This document shows, in pieces, positions 1 to 7,056 of a stretch of 12,650 bases of DNA. Made by a program: the position numbers and the translations under genes. The notes beneath the pieces are model-generated. The model saw nothing but the letters and a program-made list of their open reading frames with translations, did not search any database and was not told the origin of the DNA. The stretch's first letter is position 1. Every line of letters starts with the position of its first letter. Source of the DNA: an uncultured Collinsella sp. (GTDB taxonomy: Bacteria > Actinomycetota > Coriobacteriia > Coriobacteriales > Coriobacteriaceae); contig CAKTVQ010000033.1 in assembly GCA_934630375.1 (NCBI GenBank), forward strand, positions 1-12,650, written 5' to 3'.

Positions 1-47
1 ATTTGTGCGGGGGAGTTGTGGAGTTGTGCAGGCAGACGAGGTTTTTC

Positions 48-76
48 TGGAAATACGCTCCCGATGCGCGTATAGT
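48..76 (+). promoter_or_regulatory. Putative sigma70-type promoter upstream of rplE
   Basis: A -10 hexamer TATAGT at 71-76 matches TATAAT at 5 of 6 positions. A -35-like TGGAAA at 48-53 matches TTGACA at 4 of 6. The spacer is exactly 17 bases. Transcription would begin near 81-84 and leave a leader of about 130 bases before rplE. No reading frame in 1-213 resembles the end of L24 (rplX), so the operon may be initiated or re-initiated here. This is inferred from sequence only. Confidence 0.5.
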
Positions 77-151
77 ACCGATTGTTTTGTCGGCTCCTGC
101 TGCGTCGAGTCCAAACCGCGAAATGCCATGAGCGGCGCGGATGCAGCCAGG

Positions 152-190
152 AGGCACGAGGACAACCCATCGTGGCCACGCCCCGTGCTT
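152..190 (+). promoter_or_regulatory. Possible leader RNA hairpin before rplE
   Basis: Bases 154-161 (GCACGAGG) can pair with 181-188 (CCCCGTGC) with a single A-C mismatch. G153-U189 and A152-U190 can extend the stem. The loop side contains CGTGGCCACG at 171-180, a perfect 10-base palindrome that could fold separately or dimerise. There is no U-tract, so it is not an intrinsic terminator. The structure ends 12 bases before the rplE Shine-Dalgarno site, a typical position for a ribosomal-protein leader, but no known leader class was recognised. Confidence 0.35.
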
Positions 191-213
191 AAAACCCCAA
201 GAAGGAGTGAACA

Positions 214-771
214 ATGGCAGAAGAGAAGTATGTGCCGCGTCTGAAGACCAAGTACAACAACGAGGTCAAGCAGCAGCTTCAGGACAAGTTCCAGTACGAG
301 AACGTCATGATGATCCCCAAGTTTGAGAAGATCGTCGTGAACATGGGTGTCGGCGAGGCCGCTACCGATTCCAAGGCCATCGACGGTGCCGTGCGCGACC
401 TGCGCGCCATCACCGGCCAGCAGCCGATGATCACCCGTGCCCGCAAGTCCATCGCTACCTTCCGCCTGCGCGCTGGTATGCCGATCGGCTGCAAGGTTAC
501 CCTGCGTGGCGACCGTATGTGGGAGTTCTTCGATCGTCTGACCTCCGTCGCGATCCCCCGTATCCGCGACTTCCGCGGCATCTCCGCCAAGAGCTTCGAC
601 GGCCGTGGTAACTTCTCCATGGGCGTCACCGAGCAGCTCATCTTCCCCGAGATCGACTTCGACTCCGTCGATCACCAGCGTGGTATGGACATCACTTTCG
701 TGACCACCGCCAACACCGATGAGGAGGCCAAGGCCCTTCTGGACGCCTTTGGTTTCCCGTTCAAGAAATAG
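214..771 (+). CDS. rplE: 50S ribosomal protein L5
   Basis: This 185-residue protein matches bacterial L5 throughout. L5 binds 5S rRNA with L18 and L25, helps build the central protuberance of the large subunit, and contacts S13 across the subunit interface and P-site tRNA. Family features include KIVVNMGVG at residues 39-47, ITGQQP near 66-71, the basic stretch [12 protein letters not shown] near 75-86, and [12 protein letters not shown] at 98-109. The ATG at 214 has AAGGAG at 202-207, six bases upstream, which supports the start. It is the first gene of the window. The usual preceding gene rplX is absent from the 213 upstream bases, where a promoter-like element lies instead. The length is typical for the family and identity is certain. 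Confidence 0.98.
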   Translation: MAEEKYVPRLKTKYNNEVKQQLQDKFQYENVMMIPKFEKIVVNMGVGEAATDSKAIDGAVRDLRAITGQQPMITRARKSIATFRLRAGMPIGCKVTLRGDRMWEFFDRLTSVAIPRIRDFRGISAKSFDGRGNFSMGVTEQLIFPEIDFDSVDHQRGMDITFVTTANTDEEAKALLDAFGFPFKK

Positions 772-787
772 GTTCACCTGCCCTAAT

Positions 788-815
788 AGCGCCGTTCCCA
801 CAAGGGGGCGGCGCT
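788..815 (+). promoter_or_regulatory. Strong 12-bp RNA hairpin between rplE and rpsN
   Basis: Bases 788-799 (AGCGCCGTTCCC) pair without a bulge with 804-815 (GGGGGCGGCGCT), including two G-U pairs, around the loop ACAA. The hairpin fills most of the 79-base spacer and ends 22 bases before the rpsN Shine-Dalgarno site at 838-844. It is followed by TGGGG rather than a T-run, so it does not look like an intrinsic terminator. A role in mRNA processing, stability or protein binding is possible but unproven. Confidence 0.55.
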
Positions 816-850
816 TGGGGCGAACAATACTCTATGTGAGGAGGATATAA

Positions 851-1036
851 GTGGCTAAGACATCGATGATCGTCAAGTGCAATCGCAAGCAGAAGTTCTC
901 TACTCGTGAGTACACGCGCTGCCAGCGCTGCGGCCGTCCGCACTCTGTGTACCGCAAGTTCGGCCTGTGCCGTGTCTGCTTCCGTGAGCTTGCACTCAAG
1001 GGCGAGCTTCCCGGCGTTAAGAAGGCCAGCTGGTAA
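851..1036 (+). CDS. rpsN: 30S ribosomal protein S14, zinc-binding type Z
   Basis: This 61-residue protein is the short, zinc-containing form of S14, also called rpsZ or rpsN1. It binds 16S rRNA in the head of the small subunit near S3, S10 and S19. Four cysteines form the zinc site: C24 and C27 in CQRC, and C40 and C43 in CRVC. The N-terminus MAKTSMIVK and C-terminus GVKKASW are typical. The start is GTG at 851, preceded six bases upstream by GAGGAGG at 838-844; no ATG start fits the family N-terminus. It lies between rplE and rpsH, its normal place in spc operons. Because this form needs zinc, some actinobacteria also carry a cysteine-free S14 elsewhere; none is visible here. Confidence 0.97.
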   Translation: MAKTSMIVKCNRKQKFSTREYTRCQRCGRPHSVYRKFGLCRVCFRELALKGELPGVKKASW

Positions 1037-1089
1037 GTCACTACCAGCGTTTCAAGCATCAGTTTGGAACAGGGAAAACGCGCTAGTTA

Positions 1090-1118
1090 GGCTTTGCCGT
1101 TAAGGGCGGCGAAGAACC
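1090..1118 (+). promoter_or_regulatory. Hairpin in the rpsN-rpsH spacer
   Basis: Bases 1092-1099 (CTTTGCCG) pair with 1107-1114 (CGGCGAAG) over 8 bp, including one G-U pair, around a 7-base loop. GG at 1090-1091 can add two pairs with CC at 1117-1118 past a small bulge. No T-run follows. It lies in the 119-base rpsN-rpsH gap, 24 bases before the rpsH Shine-Dalgarno site at 1143-1148. I see no known regulatory class; processing or translational control is possible. Confidence 0.4.
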
Positions 1119-1155
1119 AAGAGCACGTGTTCATCAAGAACGAAGGAGAATCTGT

Positions 1156-1554
1156 ATGAACCTTACAGACCCGATCGCAGATATGCTTACGCGCATCCGT
1201 AACGCTAACTCTGTGAACAAGGCCACGGTCTCCATGCCGAGCAGCAAGAAGCTCGTCGAGATCGCTCGTGTTCTGCACGAGGAGGGCTACATCGAGGGCT
1301 ACGATGTCGAGGACACCGTTCCCCAGAAGACTCTGCACATCACGCTTAAGTATGGTCCCAAGAAGGCTAAGGTCATCAACGGCATCCGCCGTATTTCCAA
1401 GCCGGGCCTGCGTAAGTACACCGGCGTTGCCGACATGCCCCGCGTCCGCGGTGGCCTTGGTACCGCCATTATTTCCACCAGCCATGGCGTCATGACCGAC
1501 CGCGATGCTCGCAAGCACAACGTCGGCGGCGAGATCATCGCTTACGTCTGGTAA
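1156..1554 (+). CDS. rpsH: 30S ribosomal protein S8
   Basis: This 132-residue protein is S8, a primary 16S rRNA-binding protein that organises the central domain of the small subunit. In E. coli it also represses the spc operon by binding the mRNA. The N-terminus [17 protein letters not shown] and the C-terminal signature [18 protein letters not shown] at residues 102-119 are diagnostic, as is the end GGEIIAYVW. The ATG at 1156 has AAGGAG at 1143-1148. The 119-base spacer before it contains a hairpin, and rplF follows after 33 bases. Whether S8 autoregulates here cannot be told by eye. Confidence 0.98.
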   Translation: MNLTDPIADMLTRIRNANSVNKATVSMPSSKKLVEIARVLHEEGYIEGYDVEDTVPQKTLHITLKYGPKKAKVINGIRRISKPGLRKYTGVADMPRVRGGLGTAIISTSHGVMTDRDARKHNVGGEIIAYVW

Positions 1555-1587
1555 TTCGCTCGGTAGGTAGAAGGAAAGGAGATCACC

Positions 1588-2124
1588 GTGTCTCGTATCG
1601 GTAATAAGCCTGTCCAGATTCCCGCCGGAGTCGAAGTGGCAGTCAACGGCAACAACGTTGTCGTCAAGGGCCCCAAGGGCCAGCTCGAGCTCGATATCTA
1701 TGAGAAGCTCGCTATCAACGTCGAGGACAACGTCCTCACCGTTTCCCGTCCCGACGACGAGCGTGAGACCCGTGCCCGCCACGGCCTCACCCGCGCCCTC
1801 ATCCACAACATGGTTGTTGGCGTTTCCGAGGGCTTCGAGAAGAAGCTCGAGCTCGCCGGCGTCGGTTACCGCGTGCAGCAGAAGGGAAAGAACCTCGAGT
1901 TCTCCCTGGGCTTCTCGCACCCCGTGATCGTCGAGGCTCCCGAGGGCATCACCTTCGAGGTTCCCGACAACACCCACGTGAACGTCAAGGGTATCAACAA
2001 GCAGCAGGTCGGTCAGATCGCCGCTGAGATCCGCGGCCATCGTCCTCCCGAGCCTTACAAGGGCAAGGGTATCCACTACGTTGGCGAGCACATCCGCCGC
2101 AAGCTGGGTAAGGCCGCCAAGTAG
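1588..2124 (+). CDS. rplF: 50S ribosomal protein L6
   Basis: This 178-residue protein is L6, which binds 23S rRNA domain VI near the sarcin-ricin loop and the factor-binding site. Two tandem L6 domains are visible, roughly residues 11-82 and 90-164. The C-terminal signature PEPYKGKGI is at 154-162. The start [15 protein letters not shown] is canonical, and the start codon is GTG at 1588, with AAGGAGAT at 1576-1583 as ribosome-binding site. It follows rpsH by 33 bases and is separated from rplR by 75 bases that include a hairpin. Length and motifs are standard. Confidence 0.98.
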   Translation: MSRIGNKPVQIPAGVEVAVNGNNVVVKGPKGQLELDIYEKLAINVEDNVLTVSRPDDERETRARHGLTRALIHNMVVGVSEGFEKKLELAGVGYRVQQKGKNLEFSLGFSHPVIVEAPEGITFEVPDNTHVNVKGINKQQVGQIAAEIRGHRPPEPYKGKGIHYVGEHIRRKLGKAAK

Positions 2125-2149
2125 TCGTAACCGACTCACTCGCATAAGA

Positions 2150-2171
2150 CCAGCACCCCGTCAGGTGCTGG
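2150..2171 (+). promoter_or_regulatory. Perfect 8-bp hairpin between rplF and rplR
   Basis: CCAGCACC at 2150-2157 pairs perfectly with GGTGCTGG at 2164-2171 around the 6-base loop CCGTCA. A T-run of five (2183-2187) occurs, but 11 bases after the stem and merging with the rplR ribosome-binding site AGGAG at 2188-2192. This is too far away for a classic intrinsic terminator. It could mark an mRNA processing or stability site, or a weak attenuator. Confidence 0.45.
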
Positions 2172-2199
2172 CAAGATCAACCTTTTTAGGAGTTTACGT

Positions 2200-2568
2200 A
2201 TGAACAAGCATAAGGCGAAGCTGGAAGGCCTCAAGCGTCGTCAGCGTCGTGTGCGCGGCAAGATCTCGGGTACCGCCGAGCGTCCGCGTCTTCGCGTGAC
2301 CCGTACTAACGCCAACATCTATGCCCAGATCATCGACGACAGCAAGGGCTCCAGCCTGACGCTCGTCTCTGCCTCGACCCTCGAGGCCGAGTTCAAGGGC
2401 ACCCACACCTCGAACAAGGAGGCTGCGGAGAAGGTCGGTCAGCTCGTTGGCAAGCGTGCCATCGAGGCCGGCATCACCAAGGTCGCCTTCGATCGCGGTG
2501 GCCGTATCTACCATGGCCGCGTCAAGGCCCTCGCCGACGGTGCTCGTGCCGCCGGTCTCGAGTTCTAG
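2200..2568 (+). CDS. rplR: 50S ribosomal protein L18
   Basis: This 122-residue protein is L18, which binds 5S rRNA together with L5 and helps attach it to the large subunit. The basic, flexible N-terminus ([17 protein letters not shown]) and the conserved end [20 protein letters not shown] with AAGLEF show the family clearly. The ATG at 2200 has AGGAG at 2188-2192, seven bases upstream. Its stop codon overlaps the AGGAGG ribosome-binding site of rpsE at 2567-2572, so the two genes are probably translated in close coupling. Length is typical. Confidence 0.98.
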   Translation: MNKHKAKLEGLKRRQRRVRGKISGTAERPRLRVTRTNANIYAQIIDDSKGSSLTLVSASTLEAEFKGTHTSNKEAAEKVGQLVGKRAIEAGITKVAFDRGGRIYHGRVKALADGARAAGLEF

Positions 2569-2582
2569 GAGGTATGTAGCAC

Positions 2583-3107
2583 ATGGCTCGTAATCAGAAG
2601 CAGCAGCGCGAGGCCTCCGAGTTCGAGGAGCGCGTCGTTTACATCAACCGCGTGTCGAAGACCGTCAAGGGTGGTCGTCGCATGAGCCTCGTCGCTCTCG
2701 TCGTCGTTGGCGACGGCAAGGGCAACGTCGGCGTTGGCATGGGCAAGTCCGCTGAGGTGCCCCTGGCCATCTCCAAGGCGTCTCTTGATGCCAAGAAGAA
2801 CATGTTCCACGTGCCGGTGACCGAGCAGGGCACCATCCCGCACGAGGTTCTCGGCCACTTTGGTGCCGGCCGCATCATCATCAAGCCCGCTGTCGAGGGT
2901 ACCGGCGTTATCGCCGGCGGCGCTGTGCGTCCCCTCTTCGAGCTTGCTGGCATCAAGAACGTCCTGTCCAAGTCCCTCGGTACCGACAACGGCCTCAACA
3001 TCATCAAGGCTGCCGTCGAGGGCCTCAAGGAGCTCTCCAGCCCTGAGGACGTCGCGGCTCGCCGTGGCCTGACGGTCTCCGAGATGTTCGTCGGTAAGGA
3101 GAACTAA
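2583..3107 (+). CDS. rpsE: 30S ribosomal protein S5
   Basis: This 174-residue protein is S5, which sits at the small-subunit shoulder near S4 and S8. It influences decoding accuracy and mRNA unwinding at the entry channel. The N-terminal double-stranded-RNA-binding-like domain covers about residues 14-80, with [11 protein letters not shown] and [14 protein letters not shown]. The C-terminal domain carries [10 protein letters not shown] and ends in the usual region after RGLTVSEMF. The ATG at 2583 lies 14 bases after the rplR stop, with AGGAGG at 2567-2572. The next gene, rpmD, begins two bases after this stop. Length and motifs are normal. Confidence 0.98.
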   Translation: MARNQKQQREASEFEERVVYINRVSKTVKGGRRMSLVALVVVGDGKGNVGVGMGKSAEVPLAISKASLDAKKNMFHVPVTEQGTIPHEVLGHFGAGRIIIKPAVEGTGVIAGGAVRPLFELAGIKNVLSKSLGTDNGLNIIKAAVEGLKELSSPEDVAARRGLTVSEMFVGKEN

Positions 3108-3109
3108 GC

Positions 3110-3292
3110 ATGGCTGACACCATCAAGATCAAGCAGGTCCGCAGCACCAACGGTTGCAAGCAGGACCAGGTCCGTACTGTCCGTGCCCTCGGTCTCCACA
3201 GGATCCGCGAGGTTCGCGAGATTGCTGACAACGAGTCCGTCCGCGGCATGATCTTCAAGGTCAAGCACCTTGTCGAGATTGTAGAGGAGTAG
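3110..3292 (+). CDS. rpmD: 50S ribosomal protein L30
   Basis: This 60-residue protein is bacterial L30, a small protein bound to 23S rRNA in the large subunit. The pattern IKIKQVRSTNGCKQDQVRTV followed by ALGLHRIREVREIADNESVRGMI and the VKHLVEIVEE end is characteristic. The ATG at 3110 lies two bases after the rpsE stop, and its AAGGAG site at 3096-3101 is inside the rpsE coding end. Its own tail carries GAGGAG at 3284-3289, which serves rplO. The tight spacing suggests translational coupling. Confidence 0.97.
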   Translation: MADTIKIKQVRSTNGCKQDQVRTVRALGLHRIREVREIADNESVRGMIFKVKHLVEIVEE

Positions 3293-3295
3293 CAA

Positions 3296-3745
3296 ATGCA
3301 GCTTCACGATCTTACTCCCGCGCCCGGTTCCACCAAGAACCGCAAGCGCGTCGGCCGTGGCAATTCTTCGGGTCACGGCACCACTTCTGGCCGCGGCCAG
3401 AAGGGCCAGGGTTCCCGCTCTGGCGGCACCAAGGGTGCCGGCTTCGAGGGTGGCCAGACTCCGCTGGCTATGCGCCTGCCCAAGCTTCCGGGCTTCCGCA
3501 ACCCCCGTCGTATCGAGTACACCGCTGTTAACGTTGAGCGTCTCGAGCGTAAGTTCGAGGACGGCGCTGTGATCGACGGTGCCGCTCTTAAGGCCGCTCG
3601 CATCACCAAGAGCGAGTTCGAGCCCGTCAAGGTGCTCGGCAATGGTGAGCTCACCAAGAAGTTCACGGTCAAGGTCGACAAGGTCAGCGCTTCTGCGCAG
3701 GCCAAGATCGAGGCCGCCGGCGGAAAGGTCGAGCTGCCGTGCTAA
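3296..3745 (+). CDS. rplO: 50S ribosomal protein L15
   Basis: This 149-residue protein is L15, a late-assembling large-subunit protein with a long Gly/Arg/Lys-rich N-terminal extension that threads into 23S rRNA. The N-terminus [22 protein letters not shown], the Gly-rich stretch to about residue 55, and [10 protein letters not shown] near 61-70 are diagnostic. The C-terminal part around residues 80-149 forms the globular domain. The ATG at 3296 is three bases past the rpmD stop, with GAGGAG at 3284-3289. The end overlaps the secY start by 7 bases. Confidence 0.98.
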   Translation: MQLHDLTPAPGSTKNRKRVGRGNSSGHGTTSGRGQKGQGSRSGGTKGAGFEGGQTPLAMRLPKLPGFRNPRRIEYTAVNVERLERKFEDGAVIDGAALKAARITKSEFEPVKVLGNGELTKKFTVKVDKVSASAQAKIEAAGGKVELPC

Positions 3746-5025
3746 ATGGTCTTAAGAATGCTTTCCGCATCAAAGAATTGCGCGAAAAGATTCTTTTTAC
3801 CATAGCTATGCTCGTCGTGTACCGCATTGGTGCGCACGTTCCTGTGCCCGGCATTCCCTTCCAGGGGATGCTGGGCCTTTTCTCGACCGATAACAATTCG
3901 GTCGCCGCAGGTGCTATGGCCCTCCTGAATCTTTTCTCTGGCGGTGCGTTGAGCTATGTGTCGGTGTTTTCGCTGGGCATCATGCCTTACATCACCAGCT
4001 CGATCATCCTCCAGATGCTCCAGGCCGTCGTGCCTTCCCTGCATGAGCTTGCCCGCGAGGGCGAGGTCGGTCAGACCAAGATTACGCAGTATTCGCGTTA
4101 CCTCACCCTGGCTCTGGCAATCCTCAACTCCGTGGGTTACCTCTTCCTCTTTAAGAGCTTCGGTATCAGCTTCAATGGCGCCGGCGCTCCCGAGATCATC
4201 TTCGACCTCATGATCGTCGGTACGCTCACCGCGGGCGCCATGCTGATCATGTGGATTGGTGAGCTCATCACCCAGCGCGGTATCGGCAATGGCATGTCGC
4301 TGATCATCTTTGCGAACATCATGGCCGGCCTGCCGCAGGCGATCTTCTCCAGCACCGAGGGCAATGCCGGTGGCATCATCACCATGGTGATCATCTGCGC
4401 CATCATCCTGCTGGTTATCCCGCTGATTGTTTTCCTTGAGCGCGGCCAGCGCCGCATCCCGGTCTCCTACGCTAAGCGCGTCGTGGGCCGTCGCATGATG
4501 GGTGGCCAGACCACCTACCTGCCCATCAAGGTCAACACCGCGGGTGTCGTGCCGATCATCTTCGCTTCGGCGCTGCTGTACTTCCCGGCTCAGATTGCCG
4601 TGTTCTTCCCCGGCATCGGCTGGATTCAGGCAGTTGCCTCCGCGCTTTCGACCGGTTGGCTCAACTGGGTGCTTAACGTTGTCCTCATCGTGTTCTTCGC
4701 GTACTTCTACACCTCCATGGTGTTCAACCCCGATGACACGGCCGACAACCTTAAGAAACAGGGCGGCTTTATTCCGGGCGTGCGTCCGGGTAGGGCTACC
4801 GCGGCCTACATCAAGAACGCGCTCAACAAGATCACGCTTCCCAGCGCTGTCTTTTTGGCGCTCATCGCCATCGTGCCTTCGATCATCTTCTCCTTCACGG
4901 GTAACCATCTGATCCAGGCATTTGGCGGCACGTCCATCCTCATCATGGTCGGCGTCGTGCTCGACACGGTCGATAAGCTCGAAGGCCAGATCAAGATGTA
5001 TGATTACGATGGATTCTTTAAATAG
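3739..5025 (+). CDS. secY: Protein translocase channel subunit SecY
   Basis: This 428-residue membrane protein is SecY, the pore of the SecYEG translocon. Ten hydrophobic segments are visible between about residues 18 and 410. The plug and second-helix region is near 66-94 ([20 protein letters not shown]), GIGNGMSL is at 181-188, and the cytoplasmic ribosome/SecA-binding loops carry [18 protein letters not shown] from 330. I chose GTG at 3739 because [20 protein letters not shown] is the expected N-terminus. The gene therefore overlaps the rplO stop by 7 bases, with GGAAAGG at 3722-3728 as ribosome-binding site. Coupling to L15 translation is likely. It is followed by adk after 18 bases. Length is typical. 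Confidence 0.97.
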   Translation: MLNGLKNAFRIKELREKILFTIAMLVVYRIGAHVPVPGIPFQGMLGLFSTDNNSVAAGAMALLNLFSGGALSYVSVFSLGIMPYITSSIILQMLQAVVPSLHELAREGEVGQTKITQYSRYLTLALAILNSVGYLFLFKSFGISFNGAGAPEIIFDLMIVGTLTAGAMLIMWIGELITQRGIGNGMSLIIFANIMAGLPQAIFSSTEGNAGGIITMVIICAIILLVIPLIVFLERGQRRIPVSYAKRVVGRRMMGGQTTYLPIKVNTAGVVPIIFASALLYFPAQIAVFFPGIGWIQAVASALSTGWLNWVLNVVLIVFFAYFYTSMVFNPDDTADNLKKQGGFIPGVRPGRATAAYIKNALNKITLPSAVFLALIAIVPSIIFSFTGNHLIQAFGGTSILIMVGVVLDTVDKLEGQIKMYDYDGFFK

Positions 5026-5043
5026 GCTAGAGGAGGATTGCTC

Positions 5044-5670
5044 ATGAACCTCGTATTGCTCGGAGCTCCGGGTGCCGGTAAGGGCACCGTCGCACAGGAG
5101 CTCGTCGCCGAGTTTGGCGTCGCTCACATTTCCACGGGCGACCTGCTGCGTGCTGCCGTCAAGGGTGGCACCGAGCTTGGTATTCAGGCTAAGAAGTACA
5201 TGGACGCTGGCGAGCTCGTTCCCGACCAGCTCGTGATCGACCTTGTCAAGGAGCGCCTTGCCGCCGATGACGCCCAGCAGGGCTTCATTCTCGACGGCTT
5301 CCCGCGCAACACCGCCCAGGCTGTGACGCTCGATTCCGAGCTCTCCGCCATGGGTCGCGAGATCGATTGCGCCCTTCTGGTCGATGTGGCCCCCGAGGTC
5401 ATCATCGATCGTCTGTCTTCGCGTCGCACCTGCCGCGCCTGCGGTTACACCGGCACTGCTGCCGATGCCACCTGCCCCAAGTGCGGTGGCGAGATGTATC
5501 AGCGCGACGACGACAAGCCCGAGACCATCAAGAACCGTCTCGACGTCTACGAGAAGTCCACGAGCCCGCTCGTCGACTACTATCGTGGCCAGGGTCTGCT
5601 CAAGTCGGTCAACGGTGACCAGGCTCGCGAGACCGTGTACGGGGATGTCAAAGAGGCTCTCGGTCTATGA
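5044..5670 (+). CDS. adk: Adenylate kinase, zinc-type long form
   Basis: This 208-residue cytosolic enzyme interconverts ATP + AMP and 2 ADP. The P-loop GAPGAGKGT is at residues 7-15, the AMP-binding TGDLLR at 31-36, and LDGFPRN at 83-89. The LID is of the zinc type: C130, C133, C144 and C147 form two CxxC pairs. I placed the start at ATG 5044 rather than an in-frame TTG two codons upstream, because AGGAGG at 5031-5036 is seven bases from this ATG and MNLVLLGAPGAGKGT is the family N-terminus. The stop TGA overlaps the map start as ATGA at 5667-5670. Its place between secY and map is the common Gram-positive arrangement. Confidence 0.98.
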   Translation: MNLVLLGAPGAGKGTVAQELVAEFGVAHISTGDLLRAAVKGGTELGIQAKKYMDAGELVPDQLVIDLVKERLAADDAQQGFILDGFPRNTAQAVTLDSELSAMGREIDCALLVDVAPEVIIDRLSSRRTCRACGYTGTAADATCPKCGGEMYQRDDDKPETIKNRLDVYEKSTSPLVDYYRGQGLLKSVNGDQARETVYGDVKEALGL

Positions 5671-6455
5671 TCAAGATTAAGTCTGCAACGCAAATCGAGC
5701 AGATGAAGAAGGCAGGAGCGCTATCTAAGATGGCGCTCCGCCACGTTGGAGCCATGGTGCGCCCCGGCGTTTCGACTTTTGAGCTCGATCAGCTCGCGGA
5801 GCAGATTATCCGCATGCATGGCGGCACCCCTGCCTTTAAGGGTTACGGCGGGTTCCCGGGGACCATTTGCGCATCGATCAACGATGCCGTGGTCCACGGT
5901 ATTCCCAACCCTGACATGATCCTGCGCGATGGCGATATCATCTCCATCGATACGGGAGCCGTTGTCGACGGTTGGGTCGGCGATAACGCTTGGACGTTTT
6001 TCGTCGGCACCCCCACGCCCGAAGCCAAGGCTTTGTGCGAGGTCACGCGCGATTGCCTTAAGGCTGCCATCGAGCAGGCTGTTCCCGGTAACCATATCGG
6101 GGACGTTGGTTATGCCGTTCAGTCCCTCGCCGAGTCTCACGGTTACGGCGTGCTTCGCGATTATGTGGGTCATGGCATTGGCCGCGTGATGCACGAGGAC
6201 CCCAACGTTCCTAACTATGGAAAGAAGGGGAGGGGCGTTCGCCTCCAGGCCGGCATGGTCATTGCCATCGAGCCGATGGTTACGATGGGTTCCAACCATG
6301 TGAGCACGGGCTCCGACGGTTGGATTGTTACGACCAACGACCACCTGCCCGCCGCGCACTACGAGAACACCGTCGCCATTACCAATGACGGTCCGGTGAT
6401 TCTTACCACCGATGCCCAAGGTGCTTGGTGCTCGCTCCAAGGCGGAGAAATGTAA
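5667..6455 (+). CDS. map: Methionine aminopeptidase, type I
   Basis: This 262-residue enzyme removes the initiator methionine from new proteins near the ribosomal exit tunnel. It has the pita-bread fold, and all five metal ligands are present: D95, D106, H169, E202 and E233. H77 and H176 are the expected substrate-side histidines. Landmarks include INDAVVHGIP at 71-80, GHGIG at 168-172, and AIEPM at 200-204. No N-terminal zinc-finger or SH3-binding extension is seen, so it is the short type Ia form. The start overlaps the adk stop by four bases (ATGA), with AAAGAGG at 5650-5656, indicating coupling. After its stop about 100 AT-richer bases precede infA. Confidence 0.98.
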   Translation: MIKIKSATQIEQMKKAGALSKMALRHVGAMVRPGVSTFELDQLAEQIIRMHGGTPAFKGYGGFPGTICASINDAVVHGIPNPDMILRDGDIISIDTGAVVDGWVGDNAWTFFVGTPTPEAKALCEVTRDCLKAAIEQAVPGNHIGDVGYAVQSLAESHGYGVLRDYVGHGIGRVMHEDPNVPNYGKKGRGVRLQAGMVIAIEPMVTMGSNHVSTGSDGWIVTTNDHLPAAHYENTVAITNDGPVILTTDAQGAWCSLQGGEM

Positions 6456-6491
6456 CAAGTTCCACTTAGTTGTGGAGCCATTACGAAGATA

Positions 6492-6520
6492 TTACGATAC
6501 GTGCATGCGTATTGTAGAAT
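6492..6520 (+). promoter_or_regulatory. Putative internal promoter with inverted repeat before infA
   Basis: The 104 bases between map and the infA start are clearly AT-richer than the flanking genes. A -10-like TAGAAT at 6515-6520 matches the consensus at 5 of 6. The -35 at the right distance, TTACGA at 6492-6497, is weak (3 of 6) with a 17-base spacer. An inverted repeat ATACG (6497-6501) and CGTAT (6508-6512) lies in the spacer, where a repressor could bind. This would give the infA-rplQ part its own promoter. The -35 weakness keeps confidence low. Confidence 0.35.
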
Positions 6521-6559
6521 ACTCAATCGCTGTCGTTTTCTAGAGAAAGATGATTGCTT

Positions 6560-6778
6560 GTGAAGAAGGAAGACGCAATTGAGCTCGAGGGTACGGTAAA
6601 GGAACCGCTGCCCAACGCCATGTTTAAGGTCGAGCTCGAGAACGGTCATTCGGTTCTGTGCAACATTTCTGGCAAGATCCGAATGAATTACATCCGTATT
6701 CTCCCCGGTGACAGGGTTGTCGTGGAGCTTTCCCCGTACGACCTGACCCGCGGCCGCATCACCTATCGCTACAAATAG
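6560..6778 (+). CDS. infA: Translation initiation factor IF-1
   Basis: This 72-residue protein is IF-1, a single OB-fold S1-like protein that binds the ribosomal A site on the 30S subunit during initiation and assists IF-2 and IF-3. The family core is unmistakable: [30 protein letters not shown] and [19 protein letters not shown] chose GTG at 6560, since it gives the canonical 72 residues beginning [13 protein letters not shown]. The in-frame TTG at 6554 would put the purine-rich GAGAAAGA (6543-6550) only three bases away. The ribosome-binding site is weaker than those of neighbouring genes. It follows map by 104 bases and precedes rpmJ by 150. Confidence 0.96.
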   Translation: MKKEDAIELEGTVKEPLPNAMFKVELENGHSVLCNISGKIRMNYIRILPGDRVVVELSPYDLTRGRITYRYK

Positions 6779-6802
6779 CGGCACGCATACACGCACTCCA
6801 TT

Positions 6803-6880
6803 TCCGGCTGCAGGCTTAGCTCAACCTACGGTCGGATTGTGTGTGAAGACCAGCCATAGTTTTAAACGCCTGCGGCTGGG
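6803..6880 (+). promoter_or_regulatory. Long-range stem in the infA-rpmJ spacer
   Basis: Bases 6803-6815 can pair with 6868-6880 over 13 bp without bulges (core GCAGGC with GCCTGC, three G-U pairs), enclosing 52 bases. Inside, GGTC (6830-6833) can pair with GACC (6848-6851). An alternative CCAGCC (6850-6855) with GGCTGG (6874-6879) would compete with the outer stem. The spacer has no convincing ORF or terminator. It looks like a structured leader for rpmJ-rpsM, perhaps for autogenous control, as S4 controls the E. coli alpha operon. The binding protein is inference. Confidence 0.45.
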
Positions 6881-6928
6881 CGAGTAGATAGTAGGGAAGT
6901 AGTTTGAGCGCTACCGAAAGGAAGAACG

Positions 6929-7042
6929 ATGAAGGTACGTCCTTCGGTCAAGAAGATGTGCGATAAGTGCAAAATCATTAGGCGCCATGGCAAGGTCCTC
7001 GTCATTTGCGAGAACCCCCGTCATAAGCAGCGTCAGGGTTAA
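6929..7042 (+). CDS. rpmJ: 50S ribosomal protein L36, zinc-type
   Basis: This 37-codon gene encodes L36, the smallest large-subunit protein, which binds 23S rRNA near the base of the L7/L12 stalk region. The translation begins [15 protein letters not shown] and ends [12 protein letters not shown]. The zinc ligands C11, C14, C27 and H32 are all present, so this is the zinc-binding (C+) form. The ATG at 6929 is preceded by AAAGGAAG at 6917-6924. It follows the 150-base structured spacer after infA and lies 14 bases before rpsM. Length is exactly as expected. Confidence 0.97.
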   Translation: MKVRPSVKKMCDKCKIIRRHGKVLVICENPRHKQRQG

Positions 7043-7056
7043 GAGAGGAGACTACG

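Noticed and set aside
5..244. An open frame of 79 codons before and into rplE
   Set aside because: Most of it lies in the promoter and leader region and it runs into rplE in another frame. The product is Cys/Arg-rich with no family resemblance. It is not an L24 fragment.
1087..2145. A 352-codon open frame on the minus strand opposite rpsH and rplF
   Set aside because: It has the same cause: rpsH and rplF share a reading frame and lack codons that would give antisense stops. The composition is typical of a shadow.
2150..2187. An intrinsic terminator between rplF and rplR
   Set aside because: The hairpin is good, but the T-run begins 11 bases after it and forms part of the spacer to the rplR ribosome-binding site. 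The downstream genes need continued transcription.
3742..5127. A 461-codon open frame on the minus strand opposite secY and adk
   Set aside because: It is a codon-bias shadow in register with both genes. It ends exactly at the CTA second codon of secY, which reads TAG on the other strand. It has no domain or ribosome-binding support.
6806..6855. A tRNA-like stretch with TTAGCTCAA resembling a D-arm
   Set aside because: No T-loop consensus, anticodon arm or acceptor stem of seven pairs can be placed around it. The region folds better as a long stem.
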